The notes below the pieces were generated by a model, which worked only from the letters and a program-made list of their open reading frames with translations, had not been told where the DNA came from and searched no databases. This document shows, in pieces, positions 1-12,024 of a DNA stretch of 64,000 bases (position 1 is its first letter; the number at the start of each line of letters is the position of its first letter). Source of the DNA: Gamsiella multidivaricata (taxonomy: Eukaryota; Mortierellomycota; Mortierellomycetes; Mortierellales; Mortierellaceae); the NCBI RefSeq assembly GCF_025024155.1, contig NW_026251837.1, positions 1 to 64,000 on the forward strand, read 5' to 3'. Position numbers and translations under genes: made by a program.

Positions 1-437
1 CTGCATATACCTGTACCGGCCGTGATCCATCGTCCAGTCTCTTCTCCTTGCCTCTTGCTCCCTTCCTTCAAGAACATATCATGCCCGCTGCTACCCTCAA
101 CCGTGACCGCACCGCCGGACAGCAGCACCCAGGTGCCCGATCCCAATTGTACCAAGATCAGACGGAGGATGCCCGACAACTCCACGATCTCGCCCAACAA
201 TACAACCAAGACCTGCTCAATGGCACCCCACATTCCACACCATCCATCGAAACACTCGTCATGTCCATGGCACTAGAGCAAGACGTCGATCTGTCCTCCT
301 TCAGCATGGCATCACAAGGCGACCCTCAATCCTCCCTGGCACCCAATGCCAGTTGCGACCCTCCAAGTAGCCAGGCCGGACAGCAGGGATATGCCGATAT
401 CAATCAAACACAGCTCTTGTCCGGATCACGGTCTTAG
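1..437 (+). CDS. 3' end of an unrecognised protein gene (partial)
   Basis: One reading frame is open from the left edge of the window to a TAG at 435-437, so this is probably the last exon, or part of it, of a gene that begins outside the window. The visible ~144 residues are polar and rich in Gln, Ser and Pro, with an alpha-helical stretch around DARQLHDLAQQYNQDLL and a Ser-rich tail ending in LLSGSRS. I recognise no domain. It could be the disordered C-terminus of a regulatory protein. An AATTATACATATTT-type AT-rich stretch follows at about 608. The exact exon start cannot be seen, and a short intron inside the first 50 bases cannot be excluded. Confidence 0.5.
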   Translation, partial: AYTCTGRDPSSSLFSLPLAPFLQEHIMPAATLNRDRTAGQQHPGARSQLYQDQTEDARQLHDLAQQYNQDLLNGTPHSTPSIETLVMSMALEQDVDLSSFSMASQGDPQSSLAPNASCDPPSSQAGQQGYADINQTQLLSGSRS

Positions 438-1450
438 TTCTTTCCTTCTCCCCTACCTCCTTTGGAAATCCATCAATTCTTGTGGAAGATTACTTTCTTT
501 TTTTATCTTCCTGCATCTTTGTTTGTTCATTATTCGTGAACCCTGTTCATAATTCATTGTTTGCTTGCCTCTGTGAGGTATGCGACACACAAAAAAAAAA
601 GGTTTCCTAATTATACATATTTACTTTCTGCACATACCACCCCCTCTGCTGCAAACGGGTGCAATGGCTGAGCACTTTTGGGTTTTCGGGTAACCTTAAA
701 TTACATCATTCTCAGCCCACTTCTTCCCGCCATACCACGCCCACCTTCCCAATTGGAACCCTCGCTCCCGTAAAAATAGCAACGCATTCCTCCGCGCTAC
801 TTTTTTTTTTCTGCTCCTTCTTCACATCCACTATCCACACATTTTCGGATCACACCCACGCGTGTGCAATTGTCTATATACCCTCTTCATTGTCGTTTTT
901 ATACATATATTTCACACCTTTTGCTTATCATAGATTCACACACATTCCTTCATTTCCAGATGTCCAACGAATAATAAAAAATAAAAAAAAAGCCAATCGC
1001 TGCCCTCAATTGCTTCTGTAAAATCGACCCTCTAGTCCCAATTGCTTCCTGTATGACATGTCTCGCTAAAGTCAATCGATCGTCGCCCAGTGTCCCCCTG
1101 GAGGAACAAAATCTATTGTGTTGGATACGAGAGCATACGATTTACACTCGCGACCCTGACATCACATGCAGAAATGACAGGTTTGTTTTGTTGTGCGACA
1201 CCCCACACACGCTGTTTATCCTCGCTTGAGCTCAGCCCATTGGCTTTGCACTGGACCAATGAGCGTACGTCTTGCCCATGGTCCGCGGTGCATGGTTGAC
1301 CCCTCGCCCTGTAACACTTTGCCACCATTTTTTATCACCCTCAACCTCAGTCCACCTTCCTCGGCTCCTTCATCTCTTTCCCCCATCCTTCTTATCCCCG
1401 TCCGCCATAAACACTTCTCTCAACGTCGACACCCCTTTCCCAAATACCAA
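438..1450. other. Intergenic, no gene seen
   Basis: About 1 kb of pyrimidine-rich, AT-rich sequence with short A and T runs (590-600, 799-809, 976-990). No frame carries a recognisable protein segment. It is read as the 3' UTR of the partial gene followed by spacer. Confidence 0.5.
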
Positions 1451-2812
1451 CCATACTCTGTTCTGCAGCTGCACAAAGCCCTTTCTCAAGCCTCCCACCA
1501 CCTGTTATTGCATTTTATTCCCTCAGCTCGCCTGGTCTGCCGCGACTGGCACTAAATCTCTACCGCCCTTTCTAACCACGGTTACTCTCCCTTCTACCGA
1601 TATCTCTGCTTCCGGGACCTCGCTCAGGCTTCTGTCGAATGCGCCTAGTAGAAATACGCGACTGGAAACCTGCAGCACGCCTACACCTTGATTATCAGGA
1701 TACGTACAAGGTCCTTCGGAAGAGCTCGAACCCAGTCCTAGTAAGTAGTGCTTTCTAGGAATGATGAAGTAGTCGCTCAGGGACGCGAACAAGGGGGCAA
1801 TGAGAGGTCTCGTAGAACTGGAGGTACTCGAAAACGCTAGTCTCAAAGAGTGTCTCTACCCAATGTTTGGACACCTTTTTGGATTGACAGTCTTGCGACT
1901 TTGCGATGCTCAGGGTCCTTTGGTCGATCTCAACTTCTTCCTGTGATCGCGCCCGAATCTGTTGGAAGCCTACCTCACGCTCTGGATGTATTCCGAGCAA
2001 CCACTGTCTTTGAAGGAACGCGAGGGCGACATTGAATTGAGTGCTTCACCCTCAAGATTACAGCATTGGCTGCAAGTCTTGGAACCCAATTGCTTTCTGC
2101 TGGACCAAACCACTCTCCAAGCCTATGTCTCCGCGATCCTAAAGATCCACAACGCCAGGACCACAGCAGCTTTTTATGACAGCAGCAAAGGGGAGGAAGG
2201 AGCAATGCGCCACCGTCAATGAACTTTGATCAAGATCTATTCTGGGACTTCCTCCGTCAGGCCTGGACACTTCTTAACGTCTTTGTTTTACCTTCTACAG
2301 ACACCCATTGTCGCAGGCGGAGATACTCCAAATGGTCCATCATTCCCCGACCCAGCGGGAGCGCAGTTGGAAATCTCAGAACTGTACCTGACCCAATATT
2401 GATATTCGTTCTGTCAAAGATGTGATCGACTTTTTTTATGACGCTCGAGATTGTCGCTCCCAGCCTAGCCGGCTACTTCGAATCGATTTTCGAGAAGGAA
2501 AAGAGGTCGTCCACAGCGAGTTTCTCCATTCCGTCCTTTGCAGAGTACCATTTCTCCTGTACTTGCGTGCGCTATGTTCCAGACTTTTCCTCGTTCATTT
2601 TGAGTTCAAGTCTGCGGGATCCTGCAACAACAAAAACGATAACGGATACAGGGTCGTCAGCAGAATCGACATCAACAATAGTAACGTTAACAGTACCGAT
2701 GGATAATGGACATGCCAAATCCTTCGCACAGATCACATCAGTCTCTGAGAAGAGTATCAAACGACTGGCTATATGCCGGCTATATGCCGGTTATATTTGC
2801 TGCCTAGAATGA
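1451..2812 (+). pseudogene. Decayed F-box/LRR-like gene
   Basis: Fragments in the plus-strand frames resemble the F-box proteins with leucine-rich C-termini that are common in Mortierella-type fungi. The first fragment (about 1470-1555) ends in an F-box-like ARLVCRDWH and is cut by TAA at 1553-1555; the expected continuation (KSLPPFLTTVTLP) lies in another frame (1556-1691). A second block runs in one frame from about 1800 to 2222 with leucine-rich text such as GLVELEVLENASL and GLTVLRLCDA, interrupted by an in-frame TGA at 1944-1946 between NFFL and SRPNLLEAYL. Weaker pieces follow to about 2812. Frameshift plus nonsense lesions, and no splice sites that repair them, support a pseudogene. 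Family assignment rests on motif style only. An intron-rich intact gene is less likely. Confidence 0.4.
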
Positions 2813-4029
2813 AGCATCTGGAACACATGGCCTTGACGTGATGTATATTACCGAGCTCAAAAACCGGGTTACAGAGTGGATGAGACAGTGCCCAGCCACG
2901 GCGCATCGGCTGAGAGAAGACTTGAAAGGAGTGCTTGGGCTCAACAAACGAAACTCCACTATAGCAATGGCGACAGGGACAGGAGCAAGACCTTTAGAGC
3001 AGGATCTTTCTTCCCCGCCGATTCCGAGCGCGGAGCCGCCAGCGCAGCGGCCGTGAAACTGACATCCGATCAAGTCAGGCAGATTAGCGACAAATCGCAG
3101 GCCATGCTTTTGCTCAAGGCTTCAAAGAGTGATCCGAGTAAAGAATGGCGTATCACATCAACTTCAAGAATGAATGCCAGGGATATTTGACTTCTGACTA
3201 AGTGATTTTATTGAAGATCGGCTACAGGAGCAACTATCACGCATGGGTGTGAGAGTTCGGGCAGGGTGATTTATAGTGGAGAGGCGATTGTATTCTAGAC
3301 TCAATGCTTATGAAGACCGAGATCCCGTGTGATCCATGCTAGAGTTTACTCCACTGTAATCATATCGACCATAGAAAACTATTGGACCGGACGCACCAGA
3401 AGAATAGGGGGAACCAGTGGAAGCGGAAGCAGAAGACGTAAAAGAATTACAACAAAGAAAAAGTTGAACACCACGAACACTGTGATAGTGTCTACATTGA
3501 GCGCACCAGAGACGCGTTGTTCGTCTATGGTTTACGTTGCACCTCGCCGAGATGTGTACTTTGTCTTCTCTTTCGCTGCATCTTCATGCGTCCATTAAAA
3601 ATAATAACAGCCGAATATATTGGTAGCAGATCCTATCAGAGTGCTTTGTCATGCGGATATACAGAAGACCATATCGCGGAAGTGATATAGCGAACGAGTT
3701 TATCCAGACAAAAGGAACGCACCCCTTGTTTAACACTGATAGTTTTTCCCTCACCCGTGTTTACGCATCTCCAGTTCTGCAGCGATTTAGAACTAGAACA
3801 AGACCAGTTACGTACCACTCCAGCCTATTTCATGAAATAGTGCGTTCAATGATCTGGATCCACGCGGACACAGCTATTTAAGAGCACCGTTTGCCAATCG
3901 ATAGAACCCCAGTCTTTGTCTAGCAAACATCCACTCTGCATCACACATCCTGACCCGGCCCTATTGCGAGTTCGAATCCCTTCAACCCACGTATACGACC
4001 CAACATTTCCCACCACCAAAACAACTTAC
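2813..4029. other. Intergenic with possible further relic fragments
   Basis: No convincing gene. An open stretch at 2876-3190 encodes a charged Ala/Ser/Lys-rich segment that might be the tail of the upstream relic. A TATA-like CTATTTAA lies at 3874-3881, about 155 bp before the ATG of the next gene. Confidence 0.4.
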
Positions 4030-4428
4030 ATGTCCCCCAAAACCCCCGAGACCCTCCACAGGAGCGCCACAACTGCGCCCTATATGAACACCCATCAGGC
4101 CCGGATGCAGGATCAAGAGAACCGAAAGCGCATACGAAGGGAGGCCCACCAAGCGCGTATGCAACAGCAAGCGCTGCAAAAAGAGGCACGAAGACATGCT
4201 CACGAAATTCGTATGATGATACAAGAGGGTCGAGGGGTGACTCGCACGGGCGATTATGGGGTTTCAATTGACTTCCAGAGGGCTTTCAACGAGCTGACAA
4301 GACCTCAGTCTAGTCAGTCAGGGTCCTTGAACCAGAAGCAACAAGTACCAGAACAAGAGCAAGGCAAGGACCCATCAGGTCAACCAGAGGCCCAAGAAAA
4401 AGTAGCTTCAGACAGTAACACGCAATAA
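4030..4428 (+). CDS. Small coiled-coil hypothetical protein
   Basis: Single-exon frame of 132 codons plus TAA, taking the first ATG (4030, context CTTACATG). The same frame stays open upstream to 3916 but has no earlier ATG. The product is very basic and Gln/Arg/Met-rich: residues ~18-65 repeat the theme HQARMQ (HQARMQDQENRKR, then HQARMQQQALQKEARR), which should form an amphipathic helix or coiled coil. A short conserved-looking segment GDYGVSIDFQRAFNEL follows, then a Gln/Glu/Ser-rich disordered tail ending in SDSNTQ. No signal peptide or membrane segment. I recognise no family. A TATA-like element at 3874-3881 fits a promoter. It could be the last exon of a longer gene, although no good acceptor is obvious upstream. 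Confidence 0.5.
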   Translation: MSPKTPETLHRSATTAPYMNTHQARMQDQENRKRIRREAHQARMQQQALQKEARRHAHEIRMMIQEGRGVTRTGDYGVSIDFQRAFNELTRPQSSQSGSLNQKQQVPEQEQGKDPSGQPEAQEKVASDSNTQ

Positions 4429-4601
4429 AGCTTCTTCTTCGTAAACCCATCTCAGGCCCCATCTCCAGATGATTCAACTGGGCCTTTCCTTATCAGCTGT
4501 AGCTCCAACGAATGCGAAATGAACCATTTTTCTCCTTTGCTGCATATCGTTTATTTCTATCCCTCACATAACAACTAATAAAACCTCTATTTCGCAACAA
4601 A

Positions 4602-6746
<2,145 letters not shown>

Positions 6747-6934
6747 GGTGTTGACAAGAGTCGTGTGGGGTGTGTGTATTCGAAGCTGATTCCTATTGTC
6801 TCCATTGTGGACCGTCTCTAATAACAAGCAGTCCCGCAACAGCAGCAGCAGCGACCTGACGCAGCACTCCCCTTCTTCACTCCGTTCTCAGCTCATACCA
6901 TCAACGCCTAACACATACACACAAACACATCGAC
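6747..6934. promoter_or_regulatory. Divergent promoter of MetAP2 and csn9
   Basis: Only 188 bp separate the two start codons, so both genes must draw on a shared bidirectional promoter. It contains an AGCAGCAGCAGC run near 6840 and CA-rich sequence just before the csn9 ATG. No clear TATA box. Confidence 0.6.
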
Positions 6935-7392
6935 ATGGACAGTAAGTCTTTTGTTCATGGAACCGACTTCAGCCTCCTATGAATACGGCCAAGCTCTTCA
7001 GGAACTCTAACCCTATACACTATACATTCGTGTTCCAACCTGATAGTCGATGACTACGAAGAAGACATGATGCTCGACGAAGACGAGTTCATTGCCCCCT
7101 CACCCACAGGAGAGGAGCCCTATGAGGAAGGAGCCTCCCGGTTCGCAAACACACGCCAACAGAACGTCAAGGTTGTCGACAAGAACTTCTTCAATGGCAA
7201 GTACTTTGCTGGTTTTTTTTTTTTTTTTTTTTTTTTCTACTGGAGTCTCGTGCCATGGAAACACGCACGCCATCTCGACCTTATTGGCTTCCCTTAATGC
7301 TGACATGTCCGTATGTGTGTATGTGTGTGTATGTGTGTTTGTTTTTGTTGTTGATGATAGACTTCCCTGACCTGTTTGACGATGACCTATGA
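6935..7392 (+). CDS. COP9 signalosome subunit 9 (CSNAP-type)
   Basis: Small acidic subunit of the COP9 signalosome, the complex that removes Nedd8 from cullins. Three exons: 6935-6941 (only 7 nt, ATGGACA), 7047-7196 and 7361-7392, total 189 nt, 62 aa. The C-terminus, VVDKNFFNDFPDLFDDDL, matches the signature end of human COPS9 (FFNDFEDLFDDDD), which I recall from the family. This match decides the second intron: it must leave after AATG with the donor GCAAGT (7197) and rejoin at ATAG|AC (7360/7361). Using the nearby GT (7201) puts the downstream exon out of frame and gives an early stop. The intron holds a T run (7213-7236) and a GT-rich stretch. The N-terminal half is Asp/Glu-rich. Confidence 0.85.
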
Positions 7393-7809
7393 AGGGAAAG
7401 CGACGGTACTTTCTTTCACAAGCGGTGCAGTGCAGCGTGCAAACGAGCATAGCCGAAACTAACGCCACCAAAAAATAAAATAAAGTCGCGCTCAACTGAA
7501 ATGCGTCAAGTTCACAATGGTCCAATTGCAAACTGAGATATTGGCTGTGATGATGTCCACTCGACCCTGGGTGAGGGGGAGAGGTAACGGGGCTGGACCA
7601 TCGGTGGCACTCAAAATAGAGTTTCGAGGAACATCCGCACCAATTGAATATGCCACAGTGCAGAATGCGGACATTGCCATGTGTCTGTGTTTGTGTGTCC
7701 CTTTTGCATGGCCCCAATTGCTCTCAAATGCATCGTATCCTCTCCGTCCCCTCATCGCTTCTCTCTTTTTTCCTTTCTCCTCATCTCCCTACTCATTCCA
7801 CTCAGCCTG
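7393..7809. other. Spacer and 5' UTR
   Basis: About 420 bp covering the csn9 3' end and the leader of the next gene. GTGT-rich and CT-rich stretches sit around 7680-7800; no coding segment. Confidence 0.5.
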
Positions 7810-8668
7810 ATGTCGGACAACCATCAAGACCCGATCGCTCCACACTCGGACACGCTGTCCCAGTTCTTCAACCAGCAGCATCCAGAGACCGTGCTGGTCA
7901 TGGCCCGATCCTTCTCCAAGAAGAACGTTGTCTCTGCAGCAGTCGTCCAAGTCCATCGGGACGGATTTGTGATCGAGGGACAGACTGCGCAGGCCGGACC
8001 GACATTGCAGGTCTCGGTCTCGTTCTCGAGTCCGGCGCTTTCTTTGGTCATGGCGAAGGAGGCCTTCTTGAGGATTGGCAAACAAGCCGAAGCCGAAGCT
8101 GAAGCCGAACGGGGGTCCGTTGTCCGTCGTCAGGTAAAAACCTGCCTTAGTGTCACCGAACCTTGCCATGCATTCCAAATGTACCTAAATTTAAACGCGC
8201 ACCTCTTTTTTCTTTTTCTTTTTTTATTATTTCGGGAAGCAGATCCCAGGTCAACCACCAGGTCTGGGTGTGTACTGGCCCCACTGGAGCCCCTTCCTGA
8301 TCGCGCTCGCCATCAGCGTCTCCTCATTCTTCGTTGTCTACTTCTTCCCCAACGTCAGCATCCCGCCCTTCGTTTGGATCAAACAAATCTGGGGACTCGA
8401 TACCGTCCGCACCTGTGTCCATTTTGCAGTCTTCCTGCATGGCTTTCAGCTGGTCACGGCATGGTATCTGATGAAGCGCGTGGCCAAGTGTCCGTTTTCG
8501 ATCAAGCAGGTCCTGATCTGGTCCGTGTGTGTTCAGATCATGGGGATCGGATCAATGTTGAAGCTGTTGCCGATCGTGTACAATAGCAAGTTTGTGAGCG
8601 ACGAGATTGAAGCCGAGGAGAAGGAGCTACGACAGAGACAGCAGCAGCAGGAGGAGGAGGAGTGCTAA
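7810..8668 (+). CDS. DUF2470-DUF4499 membrane protein
   Basis: Two exons, 7810-8133 and 8243-8668, give 750 nt and 249 aa in phase 0; the intron has GTAAAA and GAAGCAG ends. Residues ~12-100 look like a DUF2470 domain (FNQQHPETVLVMARSF at the start, then an alternating hydrophobic stretch), a fold related to haem-utilisation domains. Residues ~113-225 fit DUF4499 (TMEM254-like), with the opening GLGVYWPHWSPF and three likely membrane helices: FLIALAISVSSFFVVYFF, CVHFAVFLHGFQLVTAWYL and VLIWSVCVQIMGIGSML. The C-terminus is a Glu/Gln-rich tail (RQRQQQQEEEEC). Fungi carry proteins with this domain pair; their biochemical role is unknown to me. Probably an endomembrane or mitochondrial membrane protein. 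Confidence 0.8.
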
Positions 8669-9114
8669 TGGTAATTTGAGATGTTGACTGGAGCAGGACT
8701 CGCACCTAGACTTATAAGATATTTAATAATGAATAAAAACGACAACAAACGCGTCCAGAAATCGAGAAATCTAGAGTTCAACGAAAAGGATCCCTTGGGG
8801 GGAAGAATGAATCTGTCACATCATGCTACTTCCACGGACGGATGTACTGTACACTAGTCCATCGGCAGATCGTGCACTACCTGAAGGTAAGTACTTCGTA
8901 CGATCTTAAAAAGAAAAAAACGATCGAGCCAATGCTGGCCGTTGTCTGCACGGGACGCAAAAATCCAATACCTCCTTCACTCCTTTACTTAAGCGTTCAC
9001 ACGGTCCCCATTCGCCGCTTTTCTTTGTCTTCTCCACACATCTTCGTTTTCTTCACCCCCTCTCCACGCTTTTCGCCTTATACGACAATAGTTTTTTTTT
9101 TTTCCTTTTATCCA
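8669..9114. other. Spacer, no gene seen
   Basis: About 450 bp with an AATAAT/AATAAA cluster near 8725-8740 that would serve the upstream gene, then a pyrimidine-rich leader with a T run at 9091-9103 before the acyl-CoA dehydrogenase ATG. Confidence 0.5.
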
Positions 9115-9626
9115 ATGTCCAGCCTCTTTGAACTCTCACCTCGATGCCAGGAACTTCACCGGCGTTTGACAGAATTTGTCGAGGTATATAGCCATCACCA
9201 TAACGTTCCTTTTTGTCAATGTCGAGTTTTATCCGCTCCACATCTTCATACTCATCTCATTGACCAATTCTTCTCTCACATGTAGAACGATTGCATCCCC
9301 GCCGAAGAAATATACGAGAGCCAGGTCGGGCGAGGCGACCAGCGATGGAAGGTAAGGACTTTAATAGGCATTCATGGAATATCGGCCTATGAACCATATT
9401 CTTTTTTTTTTTTTAGTGTTCAATCCAATAACAAAACCCATGCTGCTCCTTTATACAGGTCGTGCCTCCGGTTATCGAGGAACTCAAGGCGAAGGCAAGG
9501 TCTTTAGGTCTCTGGAACCTCTTTCTGCACAAGGGTTACCCCGAAGGCCCCGGATTGACCAACCTCGAGTACGCCCATCTCTGTGAGATCACCGGTCGAT
9601 GCCCTCGCGTTGCTCCTGAGGTAGCC

Positions 9627-9663
<37 letters not shown>

Positions 9664-11024
9664 CCAAGGTTGGTTTCCTCCCCCTCCCCCTCTTTGAGCT
9701 GTCGAGTGAACTAACATAGAGCTTTTCTCCATTCTTCCTGTCCTTCATCCTACAATCCAACAACGCAATAGGCACTCAATTGCTCAGCACCGGATACGGG
9801 GAACATGGAAGTCTTTGCCAAATACGGCACCGCCGCCCAGAAACAGAAATACCTCGTCCCACTCATGAACGGTCAGATCCGTTCCGCCTTCGCCATGACC
9901 GAGATCGCCGTCTCCTCCTCGGACGCGACCAACATCGAGACCCGGATCGAACGTGTCGGTGACTACTATATCATCAACGGACACAAATGGTGGATTTCCG
10001 GCGCGGGCGATCCCCGTTGCAAGGTCTATCTGGTCATGGGGAAGAGTGACCCGAATAACGAGAGTCAGTACAAGCAGCAATCGATCGTAATTGTGGATGC
10101 GGATACACCGGGGGTGGAGGTCGTGAGGCCGATGACGGTGTATGGATATGATGATGCGCCCGAGGGACATTGCGAGGTCAAGTTCACGAACGTGAAGGTG
10201 CCCGTGGGGAATATCATCGCGGGCGAAGGGAGGGGGTTTGAGGTCATTCAGGGACGTCTTGGACCTGGACGCATTCATCACTGGTACAGTTCTAGAACGC
10301 GTACCTGACTTGTACTTATCCTTCTGTTCGGATCGGTATGCTGTTATGTGACTGATATACCGCCCACTCTTCCATTTATTTGCTTGCAAATGATATCGAA
10401 CAGCATGCGGGCGGTTGGAATGGCAGAGCGTACTCTGGACTTGATGATCGCCCGAGTGACGGACCCCTCACGCCGAACGTTCGGACGCGTGCTCGCCCAA
10501 CACGGCACCGTGGCCGCAGATGTGGCCAAGATCCGTATTGAGCTCAATGCTGCCCGATTGCTGGTCCTGGCCGCGGCCGATAAGATCGACAAAGTCGGTG
10601 CCAAGGGTGCGTTGCGCGACATTGCCATGGCCAAGGTCATGGTCCCCAATATGCTCCAGAGAGCCATTGATCTGGCGATTCAGGCACATGGCGCCGCTGG
10701 TGTTAGTCAGGACTTTCCTTTGGCCAGATTCCATGCCGGGGCGCGTGCTCTTCGCATCGCAGATGGTAAGTCTAGGCCGTTTCGTTTCGTTTCGTTTTTT
10801 TTTTCTGGGATGGGATATATAGATCGGATGAGATCAAGAAGTCCCGGTGCTAACGGTTGTGAAAATGGTTCTTTTGAACGTTTGCTGCTTCCACAGGTCC
10901 TGATGAGGTGCATATTCAACAACTGGCACGATTCGACCTACTCCGCGGCGACGATATTCGAAAGAAGCAAGAGGCCGTCAAGGCGCGCCGCGCTCAGATT
11001 TTGGCGAACCATTCCAAGCTGTAA
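9115..11024 (+). CDS. Acyl-CoA dehydrogenase, ACAD10/11 type, with SKL terminus
   Basis: FAD enzyme introducing the 2,3-double bond into acyl-CoA in beta-oxidation. Six exons: 9115-9183, 9286-9351, 9459-9620, 9772-10283, 10404-10765, 10897-11024, total 1299 nt and 432 aa, in frame throughout. Stretches typical of the ACAD10/ACAD11 dehydrogenase domain are [44 protein letters not shown] and [12 protein letters not shown]. Unlike human ACAD10/11 there is no kinase-like (APH) domain in front. The protein ends in HSKL, a canonical PTS1, so the likely site is the peroxisome. Intron 3 contains a run of about 33 A (9628-9660). Related fungal acyl-CoA dehydrogenases of this length are common. Confidence 0.92.
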
Positions 11025-11208
11025 ACGTCGCTGTGCATCCTTCACACGATAGTAATAAAGAGAGAAAAAAAAAAGAGGGGGGCCTTTGAGATGACGATGA
11101 ATGATTTATGTTTATTATTTTATCTATGATGGGTGAATTGTTTACAAACGACTTTTTCTTTTTTTTTTTTCCGTCCAAGAATGCGCCATTTTTTTTTTTT
11201 TTTTTCCT

Positions 11209-12024
11209 TTATGCCGATGCTGCTACTGCCGTTGAAGGCGCCGACAAGGATGCGGCCGCGACAGAGTTATTGGCCTGTGTTGCGGGATCCTTGACGATAT
11301 AATTGCCCTGCCTGTCCTTTGCAAGGATAGCCTTCCACTGATCCGTGAGGACCTCCTGCTTTGGTCGTGGTGGTTCCGTGAGTTCGATGGCGGCGACGGC
11401 CATCATCGTTAAAATCGTGAATCCCTGGGCGTACATACGGGCAGTAACAATACGTTGGGTCGTCGTCAGACCCTTCTTCGAGAACGTGTAGCCGAGAGAG
11501 CCGGCCATGCACGACAACCAGGCCACACCAACGACCATGTTGCGGTTCTCGCGGACCTGGTAATTGAGCTCGGCAAGGACACCACGTTGTGCGCGGATCT
11601 CGGCACGCTTGGCCTCTGCGGCCTCGGCATCGAGGTGACGGAGCAGCTGGCGGTCTTCGTAGTGCACACGGGCGTGGTCACCAAACAGGATCGAGGTTGC
11701 GGCGACACCTGTTAATGAATGTTTTATGTGCGAGATCAGTTAACTAAGCTTGTTTCGGGCAATTGAAGAGAAGACATGGGTTCTAAAGAATGATAAAAGG
11801 TGGACAAAAGTTGGTTGCGTACCTGAACCGAGAAGGAACATCTTCATAGAGCGGGACATGGTCTGATAAGTCCGGGAGTAGCGGGCACCGGACATGGCGA
11901 CGAGGCCTCCGGCAACGAGAGCCAGACCGGCACCCTTCGCTGCTGCGATGGCGATCAGCTCGTTCTTGTCATCGTGTGTTTCGAGGTGAGGGTTCTTGAA
12001 GTCCTGGGATGCCATATCAGTCAT
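11209..12024 (-). CDS. Rcf2-like respiratory supercomplex factor (HIG1 domain)
   Basis: Mitochondrial inner-membrane protein that helps assemble and tune cytochrome c oxidase and bc1-oxidase supercomplexes. Two exons, 12024-11823 and 11708-11209, total 702 nt, 233 aa. The N-terminal half has a membrane segment (residues ~26-45, AKGAGLALVAGGLVAMSG). The C-terminal half carries the HIG1 domain, with helices VVGVAWLSCMAGSLGY and FTILTMMAVAAIEL around the linker TTTQRIVTARMYAQ. That linker keeps the Q...RxxxQ spacing of the HIG1 type-2 motif, but Thr stands where R/H is usual. Two-part layout and length fit yeast Rcf2 (224 aa). The Ala-rich tail (SAPSTAVAASA) is not conserved. Confidence 0.85.

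Noticed and set aside
3950..4000. GAGTTCGAATCCC resembling a tRNA T-arm
   Set aside because: The flanking bases do not pair into a T stem and no anticodon arm or acceptor stem is found.
7201..7360. Canonical GT donor for csn9 intron 2
   Set aside because: Gives a frameshift and early stop, losing the conserved FFNDF...DLFDDD end.
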